Below, in pieces: positions 40,636-49,941 of a stretch of 64,000 nucleotides of DNA. Under the pieces are notes generated by a model. It saw only the letters and a list, made by a program, of their open reading frames with translations, did no database searches and was not told the origin of the DNA. This stretch comes from Reyranella sp. Lineage in GTDB: Bacteria > Pseudomonadota > Alphaproteobacteria > Reyranellales > Reyranellaceae. Positions within the stretch are counted from its first letter, which is position 1. Every line of letters starts with the position of its first letter. A program made the position numbers and the translations under genes. The stretch spans positions 28,116 through 92,115 of the forward strand of contig NZ_JAUSBN010000049.1 in the NCBI RefSeq assembly GCF_030651995.1, in the 5' to 3' direction.

Positions 40636-40705
40636 GACTTAGCTCCGCTTGAGGCGATGGGGCCGGGGATCGGCAGTTGCGCCTCGTTTCTAGCCTGAAT
40701 TTGCT

Positions 40706-40720
40706 GTATCCTGTGGATAC
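40706..40720. promoter_or_regulatory. LysR-type box in the DUF1127/lysR gap
   Basis: GTATCC-TGT-GGATAC, a perfect inverted repeat with T-N11-A spacing (40707-40719) as used by LysR regulators, lying 56 bp upstream of the lysR start and 70 bp upstream of the DUF1127 start. Confidence 0.55.
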
Positions 40721-40747
40721 TTGCAAAGGATGAAAGCTCGGGGGAGG

Positions 40748-40762
40748 CATAGAATTTCTATG
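40748..40762. promoter_or_regulatory. Second palindrome, proximal to the lysR start
   Basis: CATAGAA-T-TTCTATG, 15 bp with perfect 7-bp arms, ending 14 bp before the LysR gene's ATG. Suits an autorepression site. Confidence 0.45.
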
Positions 40763-40776
40763 ATCAAGTGTCCTAG

Positions 40777-41700
40777 ATGAGCCGTTCGCAACTCCCCTTG
40801 AATGCCTTGCGCGCCTTCGAGGCCGCTGCCCGTCACGCGAGTTTCACGCATGCCGCCGAGGAGCTTCACGTCACCCAGGCCGCCGTCAGCCACCAGGTGA
40901 AGGCGCTCGAAGAGAGGCTCGGCGTCGCGCTGTTCGTGCGCCGTCCGCGCGGCCTCGAGATCACCAGTGAAGGCGAGGCGCTGCTGCCCGATCTGCGCGA
41001 CGCGTTCGACCGCATGACCAACGCGCTGGAGCGGGTCGGCCGCAAGGCCAACTCGGGCACGCTGAACGTGAGCCTGGTCACGACCTTCGCGCTGGGCTGG
41101 CTGGTGCCGCGCCTGCATCGCTTCCAGGCCAAGCATCCCGAGATCGAAGTGCGCATGACGACGAGCCAGAAGCGCGTCGACTTCGCGCGCGAGGATGTCG
41201 ACTGTGCGATCAGGTTCACCGTGCAGCCGGAGCCCGAATTGCATGCAACGAGGCTGTTCAGCGACGTGCTGACGCCACTCTGCGGCAAGCGCTATCACGA
41301 CAAGCTGAAGACGCTCGACGATCTGAAGCGGGTGCCCTTCATCGACATGACGCACGATCCCGAATGGCCGATCTGGCTGCGGGCCGTGGGCCTCGGCGAC
41401 TTCAAGCCCAAGCGCGTGCTCACCTTCGACTCGACGATGATCGCGGTCGAAGCGGCGATGGAAGGCGCGGGTGTGGCGGTCGGCCCGCCACAACTATTCC
41501 GCGAGGAGCTGTCCGTGGGCCGGCTGTTCCAGCCGTTCGAGCAGATCGTCGACAGCGGCAAGGCCTGGTGGTTCGTCTGCCCGCCGGCCTCGGTGAGCCG
41601 CCCCAAGACCAAGGCCTTCGAGGAATGGCTGGTCGAGGAGCTGGCCGCGCCGCAGGCCCGCACCGGGCGCCCGGCCGTGGCGCCGGCTGCCCGTCGCTGA
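40777..41700 (+). CDS. LysR-family (GcvA-like) transcriptional regulator (307 aa)
   Basis: Winged HTH with the GcvA-type start LPLNALRAFEAAARHASFTHAAEELHVTQAAVSHQVKALEE (7-47), and a periplasmic-binding-like effector domain from about 92 (LNVSLVTTFALGWLVPRL). The Pro/Ala/Arg-rich tail is probably disordered. Divergent from the DUF1127 gene. Effector unknown. Confidence 0.92.
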   Translation: MSRSQLPLNALRAFEAAARHASFTHAAEELHVTQAAVSHQVKALEERLGVALFVRRPRGLEITSEGEALLPDLRDAFDRMTNALERVGRKANSGTLNVSLVTTFALGWLVPRLHRFQAKHPEIEVRMTTSQKRVDFAREDVDCAIRFTVQPEPELHATRLFSDVLTPLCGKRYHDKLKTLDDLKRVPFIDMTHDPEWPIWLRAVGLGDFKPKRVLTFDSTMIAVEAAMEGAGVAVGPPQLFREELSVGRLFQPFEQIVDSGKAWWFVCPPASVSRPKTKAFEEWLVEELAAPQARTGRPAVAPAARR

Positions 41701-41732
41701 GGCGACCTCGAGAAAATCTAATGGCTGGAGGG

Positions 41733-42764
41733 TCAGTCGGACGGGTAGCGGTGCTGCCCGCCGAACACGTCCTCGACCCTCAGGGCCCCCGGATCGTCGG
41801 CCAGATAGGAGGGTCCGACGGGGACCTTTCCGTGACCGCCGGGCACGTCCAGCACGTAGGTCGGCTGGGCCAGCCCGGAAAGGCGGCCGCGCAGGGCCTT
41901 CACCAGCGCCTGTCCCTCCGCGATCGACACTCTGAAGTGTCCTGTGCCACGCACCAGGTCCGGATGATGCAGGTAATAGGGCTTTACCCGGGCGGTCACC
42001 AGCGTGCGCATGAGCTGCTCCAGGGTCTCGACCGTGTCGTTCACCCCCTTCAGCAGCACCGTCTGGCCCATCAGCGGCAGGCCGGCGTCGGCCAGGCGTG
42101 ACAGGGCGGCGCGGGTCGAGGGCGCGAGCTCACGGGCGTGATTGCAGTGGACGGCCAGCCAGACACTGACCCGGCCGGGCTGCAGCGCCCTTACCAACTC
42201 ACCGGTGACCCGTTCGGGGTCGACGATCGGCACGCGACTGTGCAGGCGCACGATCGCCACATGGGGGATCGCGTCGAGCGCCGCCATCAGCTCGGCGAGG
42301 CGGCGCGGCGCCAGCATCAGCGGATCGCCGCCGGTCAGGATCACCTCCCAGATTTCCGGCCGGCTACGGATATAGGCCAGCGCTGCCGCCAGCTCGTCGG
42401 CCGACAGCGCTTCGCCGCCCGGGCCCACCTTCTCGCGGCGGAAGCAGAAGCGGCAATAGACCGGGCAGACATGCAGCGGCTTCAGCAGCACGCGGTCGGG
42501 ATAGCGATGGACGATGCCCTTCACGGGCGACCGCGCCTCGTCGCCGATCGGGTCGGCGAGCTCGGCCGGCGCCACCTCGGCCTCGGCACCGCTCGGCACG
42601 AACTGCCGGGCGATCGGATCGTCGGCCAGGCGCGAACGGTCGATCAGCGCCACCATCTCCGGCGTGATGGCGATCGCCATGGACTGCGCGGCTTCCTGCA
42701 GCCGCGGATCGGGCGACAGGAGGCCCTCGCTTTCGAGAGCTTCCAGGGAGCGCAGCGTCGGCAT
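41733..42764 (-). CDS. KamA/EpmB-type radical-SAM lysine 2,3-aminomutase-like protein (343 aa)
   Basis: Radical SAM cluster motif C100-x3-C104-x2-C107 (HVCPVYCRFCFRREKVG), then EVILTGGDPLMLAPRRL, LHSRVPIVDPERVT, TVLLKGVND and PYYLHHPDLVRGTGHFR. The last two segments bind lysine and PLP in KamA. Length equals EpmB, which converts lysine for EF-P modification, rather than the longer clostridial KamA. No efp or epmA is in the window. Start at 42764 avoids an Arg-rich upstream extension. Confidence 0.9.
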   Translation of the reverse strand: MPTLRSLEALESEGLLSPDPRLQEAAQSMAIAITPEMVALIDRSRLADDPIARQFVPSGAEAEVAPAELADPIGDEARSPVKGIVHRYPDRVLLKPLHVCPVYCRFCFRREKVGPGGEALSADELAAALAYIRSRPEIWEVILTGGDPLMLAPRRLAELMAALDAIPHVAIVRLHSRVPIVDPERVTGELVRALQPGRVSVWLAVHCNHARELAPSTRAALSRLADAGLPLMGQTVLLKGVNDTVETLEQLMRTLVTARVKPYYLHHPDLVRGTGHFRVSIAEGQALVKALRGRLSGLAQPTYVLDVPGGHGKVPVGPSYLADDPGALRVEDVFGGQHRYPSD

Positions 42765-42811
42765 GGCGGCGTCGAGATAGGCGCCAGGGCCGTTCGAGTC
42801 CAGCGGCCCCC

Positions 42812-43501
42812 TCAGGTCCAGCGAGCCGTATCGGCGCGGTCGGCGGCGGTCAGGAGGGTCGCCGTGGACACCACGGTCCAGTCGCAGAGGTCGTAGCGGC
42901 GGCTGAGCTTGTCGCGCACCGCCGCCTCGGCCGCGCCTTCGGGCAGCTTGGAGCGCTCCCACATGGCGAGGTTGGGCCGCCGGGTCAGGAGCAGGCTGCG
43001 CACGCCGCCGTGCAGGCCGGCGCCGGTCACCTCGTCCGGGCCGGTGCCGGTGCGGTCGCCGCTCGCCCGCCAGAGGCCGATCACCTGCGAATCGTAGGCG
43101 CCCTCGAAGCCGGGCCAGGCGGCGGCACAGAGGTCGAGGAACTCCGGCCAGTTCGGTTCGGGAACGGCGAACCAGCGGAAGGCGTAGTTGCCCTGGCGGG
43201 TCGGCGGCACCGTGTCGGTCGGGCGAAGCGTGGGGGTCAGGACTTCGCTGGTCACCGCGCGGACGTCGTCAGTATTCGCCAGCAGCGCACGTTCGGCCGC
43301 CGCCGCCGCGATCCCCTGTGGCCAGACGCTGATCGCCTGCACCTCGTCGCGCGGCCGGCCGATCTGGCTGCGCCAGGCGCCGTAGAGCTGGCCCCCGGTC
43401 TCCCCGACCTGCCGTGCTCCTTCGTCCGAGAGCTGGTCGGCAACCGCCTGCCAGCGACGCGGTGCGGCTTCGATGCGGTGGTGGACGAAGGTGGCGCTCA
43501 A
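42812..43501 (-). CDS. NIPSNAP-like hypothetical protein coupled to the monooxygenase (229 aa)
   Basis: Starts at TTG (43501), overlapping the TGA of the monooxygenase gene as TTGA; no ATG or GTG exists in the conserved N-terminus, so reinitiation is likely. Two similar halves with NYAFRWFAVPEPNWPEFLDLCAAAWPGFE and a later LLTRRPNLAMWERSK look like NIPSNAP/ABM-type dimeric barrels. Function unknown; position suggests a role in substrate handling or product removal for the oxidase. Confidence 0.7.
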   Translation of the reverse strand: MSATFVHHRIEAAPRRWQAVADQLSDEGARQVGETGGQLYGAWRSQIGRPRDEVQAISVWPQGIAAAAAERALLANTDDVRAVTSEVLTPTLRPTDTVPPTRQGNYAFRWFAVPEPNWPEFLDLCAAAWPGFEGAYDSQVIGLWRASGDRTGTGPDEVTGAGLHGGVRSLLLTRRPNLAMWERSKLPEGAAEAAVRDKLSRRYDLCDWTVVSTATLLTAADRADTARWT

Positions 43502-45156
43502 GCGACTTCGGCCTTGTGTCCGCTGAGCGTGAAGCCTTCGTAGCCGCCGGCCGTGACCTCGTCGCAGCGCTTCTTGTAACGGTCGAAGCCGCCGACATAG
43601 GGCATGAACACGCGCGGCTTGCCCGGGATGTTGGCGCCGACGTACCAGGAATTGGCCAGCGGATAGAGGGTGCTGTCGGCCACCGCGTTGACGTGCCCGA
43701 CCCATTCGGCCTCGGCCTGAGGTGACGGTTCGATGCGGTCGAGCTGGTGCTTGCCCAGATGCTCGAGCGCATCGGCGATCCAGTCCACGTGCTGTTCGAT
43801 CGAGGCGATCATCTGTGTCTTCACGCCGGGGCTGCCGGGGCCGGTCACGACGAACATGTTGGGAAAGCGCGAGACCATCAGGCCGAGATAGGTGAGGGGA
43901 CCGCCCTCCCAATGGTCGGCCAGCACCGCGCCGTCGCTCGTCCTTATGTCGATCTCGCGCAGCGCGCCGGTCATGGCGTCGAAGCCGGTGGCGAAGACGA
44001 TGGCGTCGAGCTCATACTCTTCCTTGCCCGTGCGCACGCCCTTTTCGGTGATCTCCTGGATCGGATCGGATCGGACGTCGACCAGCACGACGTTGTCGCG
44101 ATTGTAGGTCTCGTAATAGTTCGTATCGAGGCAGAGGCGCTTGGTGCCGATCGGATGGTCCTTGGGCGCCAGCAGTTCGGCCGTCCTCTTGTCCTTCACG
44201 ATGCCGCGGATCTTGTTGCGGGCGAACTCCGAGGCCGTGTCGTTCGCCTGCTTGTTCACCAGAAGGTCGGTGTAGGTATAGAGGTAGCTGATGCTGCCGC
44301 CTTCCTGCCACTTGGCCTCGTAGGCGGCGTTGCGCTCCTCCTCGGTGACCTCGAGGGCCGACTTGGTCGGCCGCGGATAGCCGCCGATCGCGAAGGGCGT
44401 GTCGTAGGCGGCGCGGCGCCGGGCCGGATACTCGGCCTTGTGACGGCGCTCGCGCTCCTCTTCCATCGGCGCGTTGCGCGCCGGCAGGCTGAAATTGGCG
44501 GTGCGCTGGAAAACATGCAGGTGCTTCGCCTGCCGGGCGATCAACGGGATCATCTGGACGCCCGAGGAGCCCGTGCCGATGACGCCCACCCGGAGGCCGG
44601 TGAAGTCGACACCCTCATGCGGCCACAGTCCCGAATGGTACCACTTGCCCTTGAAGCTCCCGATGCCCTTGAAGTCGGGCACGCGCGGCGTCGAGAGATT
44701 GCCCGCCGCCATGATGCAATAGCGCGCGCGGACCACCTCGCCCTTGTCGGTCCGCAGCGTCCATTCGTTGGTCGCACTGTCGAAGGTGGCGGCCTTGATG
44801 CGCGTGTCGAGCTGGACGTCGCGGCGCAGGTCGAAGCGGTCGGCGACATGGTTGATGTACTTCAGGATTTCGGGCTGCGTGCCGTAGCGCTCCGGCCACT
44901 TCCACTCCTGCTGCAGCTCGTCGGAGAAGCTGTAGGAATATTCCAGGCTCTCGACGTCGCAACGCGCGCCGGGGTAGCGGTTCCAGAACCAGGTGCCGCC
45001 GATTCCGGAGCCTGCCTCGTAGGCCCGGACCTTCAGTCCCAGCTTGCGCAGGCGATGGATGGCGTAGAGGCCGGCCAGTCCGCCGCCGACGATCGCGACA
45101 TCAAGCGGGGCGACATCGGGCTGACGAGGCGCGGGCGCGTGGGAAGCATCGGGCAT
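43498..45156 (-). CDS. Baeyer-Villiger-type flavin monooxygenase (552 aa)
   Basis: Class B flavoprotein oxygenase. FAD Rossmann motif GGGLAG (24-29). The BVMO fingerprint F168-KG-KWYHSGLWP (168-179) matches FxGxxxHxxxW. NADPH Rossmann motif GTGSSGVQ. C-terminal GVKTQMIASIEQHVDW. Converts ketones to esters or lactones using NADPH and O2. AGGAG precedes the ATG at 45156. Divergent from an EmrAB-type efflux pair. Confidence 0.93.
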   Translation of the reverse strand: MPDASHAPAPRQPDVAPLDVAIVGGGLAGLYAIHRLRKLGLKVRAYEAGSGIGGTWFWNRYPGARCDVESLEYSYSFSDELQQEWKWPERYGTQPEILKYINHVADRFDLRRDVQLDTRIKAATFDSATNEWTLRTDKGEVVRARYCIMAAGNLSTPRVPDFKGIGSFKGKWYHSGLWPHEGVDFTGLRVGVIGTGSSGVQMIPLIARQAKHLHVFQRTANFSLPARNAPMEEERERRHKAEYPARRRAAYDTPFAIGGYPRPTKSALEVTEEERNAAYEAKWQEGGSISYLYTYTDLLVNKQANDTASEFARNKIRGIVKDKRTAELLAPKDHPIGTKRLCLDTNYYETYNRDNVVLVDVRSDPIQEITEKGVRTGKEEYELDAIVFATGFDAMTGALREIDIRTSDGAVLADHWEGGPLTYLGLMVSRFPNMFVVTGPGSPGVKTQMIASIEQHVDWIADALEHLGKHQLDRIEPSPQAEAEWVGHVNAVADSTLYPLANSWYVGANIPGKPRVFMPYVGGFDRYKKRCDEVTAGGYEGFTLSGHKAEVA

Positions 45157-45310
45157 ACGACGGCTCCTGTTGTGAATTTTTGCTCTGCGAGAGGTGTCCG
45201 GCGAGCTTGCCAAATCAGGGTCGACCCGACCGTTCGTTTTTGCAAGTGCGCCGAGCACGGATGCGGAACGGCGCGCGTCATGCAGTGCGCGCGCTGCAGC
45301 AAGGCGAGGC

Positions 45311-45322
45311 CTTCACGTGAAG
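45311..45322. promoter_or_regulatory. 12-bp palindrome in the BVMO/efflux divergent gap
   Basis: CTTCACGTGAAG is a perfect palindrome 85 bp before the efflux-pump start; GGGTCGACCC (45218-45227) is a second. Both are candidate repressor sites for the 250-bp divergent region. No TetR or MarR gene is adjacent. Confidence 0.35.
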
Positions 45323-45406
45323 ATCGTTGGCCCGCCAAATGTTTCCGCCTTATTCTTCTTCGATGACAACAGCGCGAAACCCCGGTTGAGAGCGGCAGGA
45401 TAGGTC

Positions 45407-46585
45407 GTGGATCAGTCGGTGCCGCCGCCCTCCCTGAAGACACCGCCCGCATCGCCGGCGGTCGGCGTGGCGCCTCCTGCGCGGGTGAGCCGGACATCCG
45501 GCCTCATGCGAGCCCTGGTGCGGCCACGCTTCATCGTCATCGGTCTCCTGCTGATCGCGGCGGTCGCCTATGGCGGCCGCGAGGTCCATCTGCGTCTCAC
45601 CCATGTCTACGAATACGATGCCCGCGTGACGGCCGACATCGTTACGGTGTCGAGCCGCGCCGAGGGCTGGATCGTCGACCTCGCGGTGCGCGAGGGCATG
45701 CGCGTCGAGGCGGGGCAGACCCTGGTCAGGATCGACGACCGCGCGGCCAAGCTGCGTGTCGACGGCTTGCGCGCGCAGATCGAAGGCGTCCGGGTCGAGC
45801 GGGCGCGACTGCGCGCCGAGCGCAAGCTCGACCAGAACCAGGCCGATGCCGCGATGCGTACACGCACCTCGACCATCACGGTTCGCGAGAAGGCGCTGGC
45901 CGCCCTGCAGGCCGACCTCGATTTCGCCAGGCTCGAACTCGATCGCAGCCGGACGCTGTTCGCCAGCAAGGTCGTCAACGAGCGGCAGCTCCAGATGGCG
46001 CAGGCGGCGGTCACCAAGTTCGAGATCCAGATCCTGCAGCTCCAGGCCGAGCACGAGCAGGCCGAGGGCAGCCTCGGCGAGGCGCGGGTCGGCCACGACA
46101 GGCTGGGCGTGATCGATGCGCAGATCGAGGCGCTGACCCATCAGGTCGCTGCGCTGGCGGCGCAAATGCGCCAGCAGCAGGTCGATGTCGAGGACCGTAC
46201 GATCAAGAGCCCGATCCCGGCGGTGATCGACCGCACCTTCACCCTGCCGGGGGAGTATGTGGCGGCGGGCCAGCGCATCCTGATGCTGCACAATCCGGAC
46301 GAGGTCTGGGTCGAGGCCAACATCAAGGAGACGCAGGTCGGCAAGCTGAAACTCGGCCAGCCCGTGCGCGTCTCCGTCGACGCCTATCCCAAGGATACCT
46401 TCGTCGGCCGGGTCGCGCGGATCGGCAGCGCCACGACGGCGCGCTTCGCGCTCCTGCCGACCCCCAATCCGTCGGGCAACTTCACAAAGATCACTCAGCG
46501 CGTGCCGGTCAAGATCGACATCGTCCAGATGCCGAAACCGCTCACGCCCGGCATGATGGTCGAAGTCGAAATTGACATTCGGTAG
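45407..46585 (+). CDS. EmrA-like membrane fusion protein, HlyD family (392 aa)
   Basis: One N-terminal TM helix (about 40-58, FIVIGLLLIAAVAYGG) followed by the lipoyl half (SRAEGWIVDLAVREGMRVEAGQTLVRI), a long coiled coil (about 118-260) and the second lipoyl/barrel part (IKSPIPAVIDRTFTLPGEYV). GTG start at 45407. Pairs with the MFS pump to cross the periplasm in an efflux complex. A palindromic repeat separates the two genes. Confidence 0.92.
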   Translation: MDQSVPPPSLKTPPASPAVGVAPPARVSRTSGLMRALVRPRFIVIGLLLIAAVAYGGREVHLRLTHVYEYDARVTADIVTVSSRAEGWIVDLAVREGMRVEAGQTLVRIDDRAAKLRVDGLRAQIEGVRVERARLRAERKLDQNQADAAMRTRTSTITVREKALAALQADLDFARLELDRSRTLFASKVVNERQLQMAQAAVTKFEIQILQLQAEHEQAEGSLGEARVGHDRLGVIDAQIEALTHQVAALAAQMRQQQVDVEDRTIKSPIPAVIDRTFTLPGEYVAAGQRILMLHNPDEVWVEANIKETQVGKLKLGQPVRVSVDAYPKDTFVGRVARIGSATTARFALLPTPNPSGNFTKITQRVPVKIDIVQMPKPLTPGMMVEVEIDIR

Positions 46586-46609
46586 GCCGGAGCGGGCGAT
46601 CATGTTGTT

Positions 46610-46723
46610 GCCCCTCCTTCGAGACGGCCGCTCCGCGGCCTCCTCAGGATGAGGCTTGCGATGTTGGAACAAGAACCACCTCATGCTGAGGAGCGAGCAG
46701 AGCGAGCGTCTCGAAGCATGGGC
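46610..46723. repeat. Palindromic intergenic repeat (REP/BIME-like), two inverted arms
   Basis: Left arm 46610-46654 and right arm 46679-46723 are imperfect inverted copies. The CTTCGAGACG / CGTCTCGAAG and CTCCTCAGGATGAGG / CCTCATGCTGAGGAG blocks match (14 of 15 in the latter). The 24-bp spacer and the inside of each arm differ. The element sits between emrA-like and emrB-like genes of one operon, like the REP elements common in Bradyrhizobium and relatives. Confidence 0.7.
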
Positions 46724-46746
46724 AACGACAATGCTGTAGCCGCATC

Positions 46747-48321
46747 ATGACGGCCGCGGCCGTTCCCCTGCAGACCGCGGCGGCGCTGACCGAGCGCTAC
46801 GGGCCCTCGTATCGCTGGCTGGTCACCATCACCGGCATGATGGGCGTCGTGTCGATGGTGCTCGCCATGACCACGGTGAACGTGGCGGTGCCCGACGTGA
46901 TGGGCGCCTTCGGCATCGGTCAGGACAAGGCGCAATGGATGTCGTCGGCCTATATGGCCACGATGACCGCCGGCATGCTGATCAACGCCTGGCTGAGCGG
47001 GGTCCTGGGCGAGCGCCGGACCTTCGTGGGCGCGGTGTTCTTCTTCTCGGTGGGTGCCCTGATGGGCGGCTCGGCCCCGACCGAGGACGCGCTGATCTTT
47101 GCCCGCGTCCTGCAGGGGTTCAGCGCCGGTGTCGCCCAGCCGCTGGTCATGGCCACGATCTTCACGGTGTTTCCGCCAGAGCGCCGCGGCATGGCGATGG
47201 GCGTCTTCGGACTGGGCGTCGTTTTTGCGCCCGCGATCGGACCGACCCTCGGCGGCCTGATGATCGAGTACTTCTCGTGGCGCTACGTCTTCTTCATCTC
47301 GCTGCCGTTCTGTGTCGTCGCCGCCGTCATGGGCATGATCTTCATGCCGACCCGGCCGATCCCCAAGGTCATTCCACCGTTCGACTGGTTGGGCTTTGCG
47401 CTGCTCTGCACGGCGCTGTTTGGCCTCATGACGGGGATCGCCGACGGCCAGCGCGAGGGCTGGAGTTCCGACGCCATCGTGTTCCGTCTGGTCCTCGGGA
47501 GCGCTGCGACGGTCGGCTTCGTCTGCTGGGAACTCTACACGCCGCGGGCGCTGCTCGACGTGCGCATCTTCGCCAATGTCGAGTTTGCCGCCGCGGCCCT
47601 CATCGCCTTCATCTTCGGCGCCGGCATGATGGGCTCGACCTACATCATTCCCGTCTTCGTGCAGACCATCATCGGTTTCACACCGCTGGAGGCCGGGCTG
47701 ATGATGATGCCGGCCGGCATCATGCTGGCCTTCATCTTCCCGCTGGCGGGTCGGCTGTCGGACTCGATGCCGGCCTCGACCATGATCATCGGCGGGCTGG
47801 TCCTGTTCGCCGGCGGCTTCGCCTGGATGACGACCGCCGACATCGACACGACCTTCTGGACGCTGGTCTGCATGGTCATGCTTTCCCGCCTGGGACTGGG
47901 CTTCATCAATCCCAGCCTCAATGCCTCGTCGCTGAAGGCACTGCCGGCCGACAAGGTGCGACAGGGCTCGGGCGTCGCCAACTTCATGCGCCAGCTCGGC
48001 GGCGCCTTCGGCATCAACGGGATGGTCGCTTTCTTCGAGATCCGCACCCGCTTCCATGCCGATGCGCTGACGGCGACGCAGGACTGGGGCAACCGCACGA
48101 CCGACCGCATGCTCACCCAGGTCGAGCATCTGATGCAGAAGAGCGGCCTGCCGTTCCAACACCAGAAGGCGGGCGCCCTCGAGTATCTGGCCACGATGTT
48201 GCAAAGCAACGCGCAGATGCTGGCGTTTTCCGATACGTTCATCGTCGTGGGTGTGGTCGCGCTGGCCGCCCTGATTCCCGCGGCGATGCTGTCGCGTTCG
48301 CAGCGCCGGTCGCGCGGATGA
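46747..48321 (+). CDS. EmrB-like MFS drug efflux permease, DHA2 family (524 aa)
   Basis: Fourteen-helix DHA2 transporter. The start of helix 1 precedes MVLAMTTVNVAVPDVMGAF. The signature RVLQGFSAGVAQPLVMATIF and motif C GLGVVFAPAIGPTLGG (gxxxGPxxGG) mark a proton antiporter. Partner of the preceding HlyD-type protein. The C-terminus converges on the acyl-CoA ligase gene 1 bp away. Confidence 0.93.
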   Translation: MTAAAVPLQTAAALTERYGPSYRWLVTITGMMGVVSMVLAMTTVNVAVPDVMGAFGIGQDKAQWMSSAYMATMTAGMLINAWLSGVLGERRTFVGAVFFFSVGALMGGSAPTEDALIFARVLQGFSAGVAQPLVMATIFTVFPPERRGMAMGVFGLGVVFAPAIGPTLGGLMIEYFSWRYVFFISLPFCVVAAVMGMIFMPTRPIPKVIPPFDWLGFALLCTALFGLMTGIADGQREGWSSDAIVFRLVLGSAATVGFVCWELYTPRALLDVRIFANVEFAAAALIAFIFGAGMMGSTYIIPVFVQTIIGFTPLEAGLMMMPAGIMLAFIFPLAGRLSDSMPASTMIIGGLVLFAGGFAWMTTADIDTTFWTLVCMVMLSRLGLGFINPSLNASSLKALPADKVRQGSGVANFMRQLGGAFGINGMVAFFEIRTRFHADALTATQDWGNRTTDRMLTQVEHLMQKSGLPFQHQKAGALEYLATMLQSNAQMLAFSDTFIVVGVVALAALIPAAMLSRSQRRSRG

Positions 48322-48322
48322 G

Positions 48323-49885
48323 TCACACGATGCGGCTCTTCTTGCTGCCCCAGTAACGGTCGCGCAGCAGACGCTTGTAGAGTTTGCCGGTCGGCAGGCG
48401 CGGCAGCTCGTCCTCGAAATCGACGGAGCGCGGCACCTTCTGCCGGGAGAGATGCTGGCCGCAGAAGGCGATCAGCTCCTCGGCGGTGGCGCCCGTCTTG
48501 GGCACGCCCGGCATGAGCTGGACGACCGCCTTCACCTCCTCGCCGAGATCGGCGTTGGGGACGCCGAACACCGCCGCGTCGGCCACCTTGGGATGGGTGA
48601 TCAGCAGGTTCTCGCATTCCTGCGGGTAGATGTTCACGCCACCGGAAATGATCATGAAGGTCGCGCGGTCGGTCAGGTAGAGGTAGCCGTCGGCATCGAC
48701 ATAGCCGACGTCGCCCACCGTGCTCATCGTGCCGTCCTCGGAGCGCGCCTCGCGTGTCTTGGCAGGGTCGTTGAAATACTCGAACGGCGTCGCGGTCTTG
48801 AACCACAGGGTGCCGGCGGTGCCGGTGGGCAGCGGCTTCATGTCATCGTCGAGCACGTGCAGTTCGCCCAGGAGGACACGTCCCACCGTGCCCTTGTGCG
48901 CCAGCCATTCCTGCGAGTTGCAGGCGGTGAAGCCCAGCCCCTCGGTGGCGCCGTAGTATTCGTGGATGATCGGACCCCACCAGCCGATCATCTGTTCCTT
49001 CACCTGGACCGGGCAGGGCGCCGCCGCATGGATGGCGATCTCCAGCGAACCGAGTTCGTACTGCTTCCGCGTCTCCTCGGGCAGCTTCAGCATCCGCGAG
49101 AACATCGTCGGCACGAGCTGGGTGTGCGTGACGCGATACTGTTCGATGAGCTGCAGGTAATGCTCGGGGTCGAAGCGCTCCATGATGATCACGGTGCCGC
49201 CGATGCGAATCGTGAGATTCACCGCCGCCTGCGGCGCCGAATGGTAGAGCGGCGCCGGCGAGAGGTAGATCATGCCTTCGCGGTACTGCCAGAGCTTCAG
49301 CAGGAAGGAGAAGATCGGCAGGAGCTGAGACGGCGGCTGTTCGGCCAGCGGCCGCACGATCCCCTTCGGCCGTCCCGTGGTGCCGGACGAGTAGAGCATC
49401 GCGGTCCCGAGCGATTCGTCGGCGATCGGCGTCGCGGGCAGGCCGGTCGTCGCCTCCGCGAGATTGACGATCTTCGCGCCGCCGGCCGATCCGCCACCGG
49501 GCCCGTCGACGACGATGCAGAGCGCGATCTCCGGACACTGCGGCAGAGCCGCGAGGGCCACGTCCCGCTTGGCCTGGGAGGTGATGAGCACTTTCGAGGC
49601 GCTGTTGTTCAGGATGTAGGCAAGCTCGTCGGCGGTCAGGAACGAATTCACGCAAGTGTAGTAGGTGCCGGTGCGCTCGCCGGCGGTACAGCACTCCACG
49701 TAGCGCGCGTTGTTTTCCATGAAGATCGAATAGTGGTCGAGCCGCGTCACGCCATGGGCGCGCAGCAGGTGCGCGAGCCGGTTGCTGCGCGCCTCCAGCT
49801 CGCCATAGGTCACGGTCTCGCCGCTGCCGGCCATGATCACCGCAGGATGGGACGCCTGCGTCGTCGCGTGTTTGCCCGGGTACAT
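48323..49885 (-). CDS. Acyl-CoA synthetase (AMP-forming) (520 aa)
   Basis: ANL-superfamily ligase. P-loop YSSGTTGRPKGI (165-176), adenine motif EYYGATEGLGF, STVGDVGYVDADGYLYLTDRA (catalytic hinge Asp) and the C-terminal lysine in LPTGKLYKR. Activates a carboxylic acid as AMP then CoA ester; long-chain or aromatic substrates are typical of this subgroup. Monocistronic; divergent from an M20 peptidase. Confidence 0.93.
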   Translation of the reverse strand: MYPGKHATTQASHPAVIMAGSGETVTYGELEARSNRLAHLLRAHGVTRLDHYSIFMENNARYVECCTAGERTGTYYTCVNSFLTADELAYILNNSASKVLITSQAKRDVALAALPQCPEIALCIVVDGPGGGSAGGAKIVNLAEATTGLPATPIADESLGTAMLYSSGTTGRPKGIVRPLAEQPPSQLLPIFSFLLKLWQYREGMIYLSPAPLYHSAPQAAVNLTIRIGGTVIIMERFDPEHYLQLIEQYRVTHTQLVPTMFSRMLKLPEETRKQYELGSLEIAIHAAAPCPVQVKEQMIGWWGPIIHEYYGATEGLGFTACNSQEWLAHKGTVGRVLLGELHVLDDDMKPLPTGTAGTLWFKTATPFEYFNDPAKTREARSEDGTMSTVGDVGYVDADGYLYLTDRATFMIISGGVNIYPQECENLLITHPKVADAAVFGVPNADLGEEVKAVVQLMPGVPKTGATAEELIAFCGQHLSRQKVPRSVDFEDELPRLPTGKLYKRLLRDRYWGSKKSRIV

Positions 49886-49941
49886 TTGTTTCCTCCTCCG
49901 AAACTATAGACGGCGTACCGGGGCTGCGCCAAAGTCCGCGC

